Below, piece after piece: positions 58,001 to 64,000 of a stretch of DNA of 64,000 bases. The notes beneath the pieces are model-generated. The model was not told the origin of the DNA. It ran no database searches and saw only the letters and a program-made list of their open reading frames with translations. The first letter of the stretch is position 1, and each line of letters begins with the position of its first letter. The DNA is from Pleurodeles waltl (lineage: Eukaryota; Chordata; Amphibia; Caudata; Salamandridae): the NCBI RefSeq assembly GCF_031143425.1, contig NC_090445.1:814758317-814822316 (forward strand), read 5' to 3'. A program made the position numbers and the translations under genes.

Positions 58001-60655
58001 GTGGGTCAACTGGATCAAGTTGGTGATCTACCTGCTCTGTCCCTATCACCCACTGCACACCATACACCTCAGTGAGGCACTGGTGCAGGGAGGTGATCTG
58101 CTATCTGGGAATCCATTTATACCATACTCATCTTGACATGTATGAAGGAAACCTCTGCAAAGCCCTGGCAGGCATCAGATCACAGCTGAATTTCTGGCAA
58201 TCTCTACCCCTAGCAAACATTGGTAAAATAGCCCTAGCAAAGTTGGTCATTCTGTACTACTTTGCTAACCTCCTTGTCATTCCACCAAAGTAATTCTTCA
58301 CTAAACCTGACTTTATCCTTTGCACGCTTATTTGGGGTAACAAACGCAGTTATGTTGCCCTTAAAAAATTACAACTCCTGGCTTGTGACAGGATTGGGCA
58401 CCCCCTCCTCTGATGCATATTATCTAGCCACACAACTACTGTGGCTTTATAGTTGGGCAGTAGGATGGTATATGGATGAAATCAGTGACACCCAAGGAAT
58501 CATGCTGATTTCCACAGTGCACAATGTACTCCTTCCAAAGATATTGCCGTGATCTCCCTGCCCTTGCAAGTGGCAGTTGCACACACTTGTATACTTTCTA
58601 TACACTGCCTAGCTCAGGGAAGACCCGCATATGCTCCTAACCTTCCCTTGGTCAGCCTCCCAACTTTCTTTTCATCCAGCGATATGACAGCATGGACAAC
58701 GCAGTTTTTGCACACTCTAAGTGCCCTCTTTGCTGAGGGTCAACCCCTTTCCTTTGAACAGCTGATCATGGCCCCCATTCTCCGCCAGGCCAGTTCCTTG
58801 TATACCAACAGCTTTGCAACCCCTCTCGAACCCTCCGTGGCGCTGGCCGGCACCTTATCACTTGGCTGTATAAGGCCATTCCTGAAACTCATTGATGTTT
58901 TTTTCTCCACGCTGATAATAGATTGGAGGAAGACTTCGAGAGGGCACCTCACGATCAGGAATGGAAACAAGCACTGGAATACCGCCAGACGGTCTCTTGA
59001 AACTCAGGCTAAAAATATTAAGGGCCAGATGTAGGAAACGTTTTGCATGGCACAAACTGCGAAATTCGCAGTTTGTGCCATGCAAAACTCGCATCGTGAT
59101 GCACATTCCCATTTTGCGAGTCGGTACCGACTCGCAAAATGGGAATGCGACTCGCAAATAGGAAGGGGTGTTCCCCTTCCTATTTGCGATTCGCACCACG
59201 ATGCAGAATTGCTTTGTGACCGCGAACGCGGTCGCAAAGCAATTCGCAGTTAGCACTCATGTGAAGCGGATGCTAACTCATTCGCAAAAGGGAAGGGGTC
59301 CCCATGGGACCCCTTCCCCTTTGTGAATGGCTCTCAAAATATTTTTTCAGAGCAGGCAGTGGTCCTTTGGACCACTGCCTGCTCTGAAAAAATTAAACCA
59401 AATGGTTTCATTTTCCCGAGTGTATTGCAACTCGTTTTCCTTTAAGGAAACCAGACTGCAATACAAAAAAAAAATTTAAAAAAATGCTTTATTAAAAAAG
59501 CAGTCACTGACATGGTGGTCTGCTGTCTCTAGCAGGCCACCATCCCTGTGAGTGCAGGGAATCGCAAGGGGGTCCCAAATTGCGACCCACCTCATTAATA
59601 TTAATGAGGTTGGTCTTGGTGATCCCCTTGCGATTCGCAGATGGTGTCTGGGACACCATCCTGCATATGGGACGCAATTTGCGAGTCGCAATCCCGTACT
59701 TACCTACATCTGGCCTTAAGTTCTTTATGCTGCACAGAGCATACTTCCCCTCACCCAACTAAACCGTTACTACCCCGGTGTGCACACAAGTTGCCCTCGA
59801 TGTCACACCACAAACGCTAACCTTATGCTATAGTCTTACGCAATGTTACAAAGCTACTGGCACACAATACGTACTACTTTGCAAAAGGTCACAGAACTTA
59901 CAGACTTACACATGTGAGAAGCATGTGCCTTAGGCATCTTTAGGCGAAGGAAGAAACACAAAGTCTTGCTCAGTTTTCAGCCATGGCACTCCTCCTTGCA
60001 AAGCGCACACTCACACTCCACTGGCACTGACCAGCGCACCCACCAGTGGTGGTACAGCATGGGGCGATGTGCAAATGGGAAAACGTGGCCGAGGAAGCCC
60101 TCTGCTATGAAGAGATCTGACACCTTCATAAGCACCCTGCCATTCTCGCGGATTCCCAACAGGTAGTGGGCAGCGATGACCTCCATGCATGAGATTATCC
60201 ATAACTGATATGTTGCCCGTCACCTCCCTTTGCCTATGTCCATGGCAATGTCCTCTGTCCAATGTCCGCACCCATGCGTCCTCCCTTTGTGCCCCCTATT
60301 CCCCGCTCCGGCCCCCGGTAGCTGGCACCTTGTTGCACATTATGCCAATGCCTTTATCTATGCAGTAACCCATGCCCAACACCACTTTTAAAGAGCCTCA
60401 CCTGCCACCAAAATAACTGCCTTCCCAGTTTAATAGCTCCCTTCAGTTACAGGCATTATGGTGAGGTATGCACAGACCCCCTTCATCCTCACACTGCATT
60501 TCATCTATGAAACCCTTGTTGTACTCCAAGAATGTGCTATGGATATGCTTATGCTTTTCTTTGTAAAGTGTCACTTATCATTGTTCTAGAAGCTGATGTG
60601 CCCTTCTGCAACTGCTGTACATGTTATAAAACCAAATAACAATATATTTTTTTTA
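55100..60655 (+). pseudogene. Decayed L1/Tx1-like LINE
   Basis: Plus-strand ORF2 traces can be followed through many stops. Endonuclease-like LNMRGLHMDRNTW lies near 56065 and GSIYAP near 56250. The RT parts are LIGSYRPIATLGADYKILDKILASR near 57395-57470, GFDLGLGTSQD, CILDFKKEFDAVSWDYL near 57610-57655, a GTQQGC-like block near 57785, YANSVLLYLQ in place of YADD near 57915, and YLGIHLYHTHLDMYEGNLCKAL near 58100. The 3' end is near the A-rich stretch at 60640-60655. It is much older than the LINE at 2583. A foldback element at 59022-59715 interrupts it. The 5' boundary is not defined. Confidence 0.75.
59022..59715. mobile_element. ~694-bp foldback element with multiple hairpins
   Basis: The ends GGGCCAGATGTAGG and TACCTACATCTGGCC are inverted, with TTAAG directly outside the GGCCAG/CTGGCC ends on both sides. 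The interior has successive perfect palindromes (CGCAAAATGGG, GGAAGGGGTCCCC, AGCAGGCAGTGGTCC) and repeated GCGA(C/T)TCGCA words. No gene. Confidence 0.75.
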
Positions 60656-62739
60656 AATGTGTGTTTGCCTGTTGACGAACGAAGTGGTACTGTATTGTTT
60701 GCCATTGTGACATAAGAGGGTCTGTGTGCTATGTGTTATTGTACTTTTTCAGTTTTTACAGGCCTGTATATGTTAGCTCTAGTAACCAGAGCTGTGGATA
60801 CTTTACTTGCAAAGGGCACTCCTGAGCTATCAACCACGTTTGTTGATGATTCACCATCCAAGTGCTTAATTCGGTCTCTGGTGCTTAACTGTCAATGCCG
60901 GTCCTCATGACAGTCTTTCACATGGGTTGTCGCCGTCTGTCTAGTTTAGAGTCAACAGCTGCTTATCAATTCAATATACATTGAAAATGACCGATACCTG
61001 CGACCCAAGCCATTTAAATAGCCTTGGACGCCTGGAATTGTGTAAATTGTCACACTTGCAGGAGTGCAATGTTTATTAGTTGTGTTGGTACTGTCATTGG
61101 CAGAACTGGTAGGAGCAATCGGTGGTGCAAGTTGCAGCAGTCTCCTGATGAGGTCCCTGGCTCTAATTCTTTTACAAATTAAGCACTGCATCAGCCAAGG
61201 ATGCTGGCGACATTTAGGTTGCCAAAGGTGTACTGACTTTCTGGTTTCCTTGCCTGTTGTGCTGTTGTGGTAGACCAGCTGATGTAATCATCCACTTGTT
61301 TGCTGGCATTATTTCAGCAAATATGGTAGCTGGAGCAGAAGATGTTGAAGTAGTATCTACAGACATTGCAGATGTAAAGGCATCCTCTTCTTGGTATGAG
61401 TATTCTGTGGTGTGCCTGCAAATGGAAATGGTATGCTGCTTCATAATTATGAAGGGTTACAATGATTTCATTGCCCTTACTGACTTGTAAAAATATGGAG
61501 TTCGACTTTGCTAAAAATGGGGGGACACCTGCCATTGGGAACAGTGAAATGTTAATGCCCTGTGTGTGCAGAATGTAAACCCAATGTAACATTATTATAC
61601 ATGGAAGATTGCAATATATATATAAAACACTTGCTGAGATTTTCTTATTGTCTTGTTGTGACATTTCTAGCCACTCTGTAATGGGAAAAGGATGCCAATG
61701 CTGTACTGTAATAAGTTATTTTAGTTAAGGTTTGAGACCACAATTCCTTCTATGTGCAGCAAAGAGCAATGCTTTATTTGTAAAAGAATGAGTGCCAGTG
61801 CCCAAAGCTCTGCTCAGAAGCCTACGACTGGTACTATTGAGTGTCATAGCACCAGACAGCAAAGTTGCATTGTCTTGTATTCATCTAGGACCTCTTTATT
61901 CCACTGCCAGACACTCCCTGTCCCCTTATCTTACTTTGTATGTTTTCCCTTTCTTTCTCTCAGGAAATATCTGAAGGACAAAAATAAATGCTTGTCTCCA
62001 AAAATGAGTGCTAGTGGCCCCGACCGGCAAGTACTGCCTCAAGTTAAACGCTGACAGACAGTAAGAAAGGCTGGTCACGAGCATAATTACAGCTGGAATT
62101 TAAACAGTTAAATTGGAAAAATAGCTTTTTCAGCTCCTCTGAGCCAATTTCCCCTGAAAATGAACCTTCATGGAGAGCAAAGAGAAGTATGGCACTATGT
62201 TAATTTTGAAATGGTAAATCTCACTACACAAAAGCAAGAGTCTCTCTTCATATTACACCCTCGCCATGCACAGTGATGTCATCAATTATGTCATTTAAGT
62301 TGTCATCAATGGTGGTATCAATTATGTCACTGAACATGTCATGAGTATTGTAATATGTGAGCTCATTTGTGATAGTGAGGGCACGTATTATAGTTACCCA
62401 CATTTTTTCAGGAGAGTCCAGGAGCCAATGCTGGCACCTGCGGGACTCCCATAGACTGGCAGCATCCCAAAAAACAATGTATTTATTTCCTCTGGGACCC
62501 CACCACGAGGTCCAGGGGATTAGGGTACCCCCCTTACTCCTTGTATTAATTTTATTTAGGACACAGCGACTGAGTAGGAGTCCTATAATGGCAGCCACGA
62601 CCTTATTACTTAGATTGTGGCCAACCAATAAGAGCGCAAGCTGATGGGAAATATAGCCCCCTTTAGCCAATCTGATCTCTCAAATTTTTTAAGTTGCATG
62701 TCCGCGGGACTCCCACAGGAGTCACGCAAACACAACCAT
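60656..62739. other. Unassigned DNA
   Basis: No gene was recognised. The stretch 62230-62400 has ATGTCATCAATTATGTCA reiterations and a CCTCGCCATGCACAGT motif also seen at 54670 and 54965, so part of it belongs to the foldback family. Confidence 0.5.
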
Positions 62740-63060
62740 CCTGATATCTATAAATTTCAAATGTTAATTTATCAATAACTACTGAATAGATTTACACCAG
62801 ATCACAAAAAGCCCGCTGTCTGTGTACAGTTCTAACTTTCTGCCAAATTTGTTAGAATGCTGTTAAAAAATCCCTTTGAAGATTGCATTGTGAAATTGTG
62901 TTTTGTTATCCCCCCTTTTTTACTCAACCCCCTCTTGACAGATCACAGTAAAACTTTCCAGTTCCAGGAGATGAGGTTAATGAACTTTTTATGGAAAGTT
63001 GCACCAAAGTTAATAGCAATACAAAAATCAATTTTCTTTGGTAATTAATCATAACTATTT
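62740..63060 (+). repeat. Possible family X fragment, locus 3
   Basis: CTGAATAGATTTACACCAGA resembles CTGGATGGAATTACACCAAA of locus 1, in similar AT-rich context. The match is short. Confidence 0.35.
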
Positions 63061-63197
63061 AGCGAAGACCGTCACTGAGTAATATATATATACATATATA
63101 CACATTGTATGTGCAGTAATATGGGTAAACTAGGTAGGTCAGGAGACATTTTTAAATTCCAAACTCTATGGTCCTGTTTCCGTGCTGAAGTGATAAA

Positions 63198-63905
63198 GGG
63201 CCAGATGTATCATCACGGCCCTTTGCGATTCGGAAATAGCGATTTTTAAGAAATCACTATTTCCAGCTCTCAAAGTGCCATGTATCACATTTGTGAATCG
63301 GTAATAGCGATTTCTTAAAAATCGCAAATGCTATTACCGATTGGCAAATTGCGATACCGGCCCTATTCGCAGCTATGGGCCTGTTGGCCCATATCTGCAC
63401 ATTTTTGGCATTTCCAAAATTGCGATTTCTGAACCAGAAATCGCAATTTTGGAAATGCAAAATCACAGGATGCTGAGGGGCTAAGGGCCCCTCTGCTGCA
63501 CCCCAAAAGTTTTTGGGGGAACATGTAAGGTGCACACATGCCAAAAGGGCATGTGTGCTTTACATGTTCAATTTAAAAATGCATTTTAAATGCATTTTTA
63601 AATTTTGCACCAGGTTACCACCTGGTTTCATATCATGGTATTTTGCATGTGCAAAATGCCATTCTGCGAAAAATCGCAATTAGCGATTTTTTGCAGCATC
63701 GCCTTGCGATGTAGATTTTGTGAATCGCAAATTGCGACTCGTAAAATCCAGGTCGCAACGCAAGAAATCGCAATTTTAGCGATTTTTTATTTGTGGTCTG
63801 CGAATGCCTTTCATGCATCGCAGACTACTTTTTTGCACTCGCAAACGGCCGAATTTTGCGATTCGCACCGTTTGCGAGTGCAAAAAATGTTCATACATCT
63901 GGCCC
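63198..63905. mobile_element. ~708-bp foldback element related to 59022-59715
   Basis: The inverted ends GGGCCAGATGTAT / ATACATCTGGCCC are perfect over 13 bases and are flanked by AAA on both sides. The interior is rich in GCGATT/AATCGC and GCAAA/TTTGC words forming hairpins. Confidence 0.78.
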
Positions 63906-64000
63906 AAAGTTTCTAGTGAAAAAAATGGCATGAAAAGTACAACCCTTTTGGGTGCTGTTTGTTGTTGGTCTAAAGTTGTACAGGCCCGCAGGTTCTGAGA

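Noticed and set aside
58858..59253. Open frames across the foldback, rich in Ser/His/Ala
   Set aside because: They arise from palindromic TCGCAAAT-type words inside the transposon and have no homology signature.

Overview
The window is transposon-dominated animal DNA with no recognisable host gene. The mixture is typical of the giant genomes of salamanders and newts: very large PIF/Harbinger DNA transposons, an L1/Tx1-like LINE with a poly(A)-type 3' end, a Ty3/gypsy-class element with ~2.7-3.0 kb LTRs, a 2.2 kb solo LTR, and many AT-rich palindromic MITEs. A newt such as Pleurodeles is my best guess; this rests on repeat type only and no marker gene confirms it.

Layout. 1-2465: end of a Harbinger element (copy 1, minus) with an apparently intact two-exon Myb/SANT-like gene. 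2583-9011: full-length L1/Tx1-like LINE (plus) bounded by a perfect 17-bp target duplication. About 10600-11721 and 20705-21350: an old L2/CR1-like LINE split by a complete 9.0-kb Harbinger (copy 2, 11722-20704). 21351-22020: microsatellite and a mid-repetitive family called X here. 22021-26375: nothing recognised. 26376-28623: solo LTR with 5-bp TSD. 28783-31528: cluster of palindromic MITEs, some interlocked. 31530-33605: simple repeats, tRNA-like promoter boxes, a GC-rich tandem unit and a foldback. 33863-52567: Harbinger copy 3, inserted in family X and itself carrying an 11-kb LTR retrotransposon (39485-50474, minus). 52995-53812: CA-rich minisatellite. 53850-55090: foldback repeats. About 55100-60655: decayed L1/Tx1-like LINE with a ~700-bp foldback inserted. 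63198-63905: a second such foldback.

Two points stand out. First, comparing Harbinger copies 2 and 3 gives an elaborate three-gene element. Myb-like gene 1 runs inward from one end. The HARBI1-type transposase runs from the other end in three exons with a ~4.9-kb first intron. A second, different Myb/SANT-like gene lies antisense inside that intron and ends in Ser/Thr/Pro-rich, basic and minisatellite sequence. Inverted ACCGCC/GGCGGT hexamers cluster at both element ends and upstream of Myb gene 2, and are candidate binding sites for the element's own proteins. Second, the LTR retrotransposon encodes integrase before reverse transcriptase, the Gmr1-type order known from a deuterostome Ty3/gypsy group.

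The nesting gives relative ages: L2-like LINE before Harbinger copy 2; family X before Harbinger copy 3 before the Gmr1-like element; old Tx1-like LINE before its foldback. All coordinates were read by eye without alignment software.
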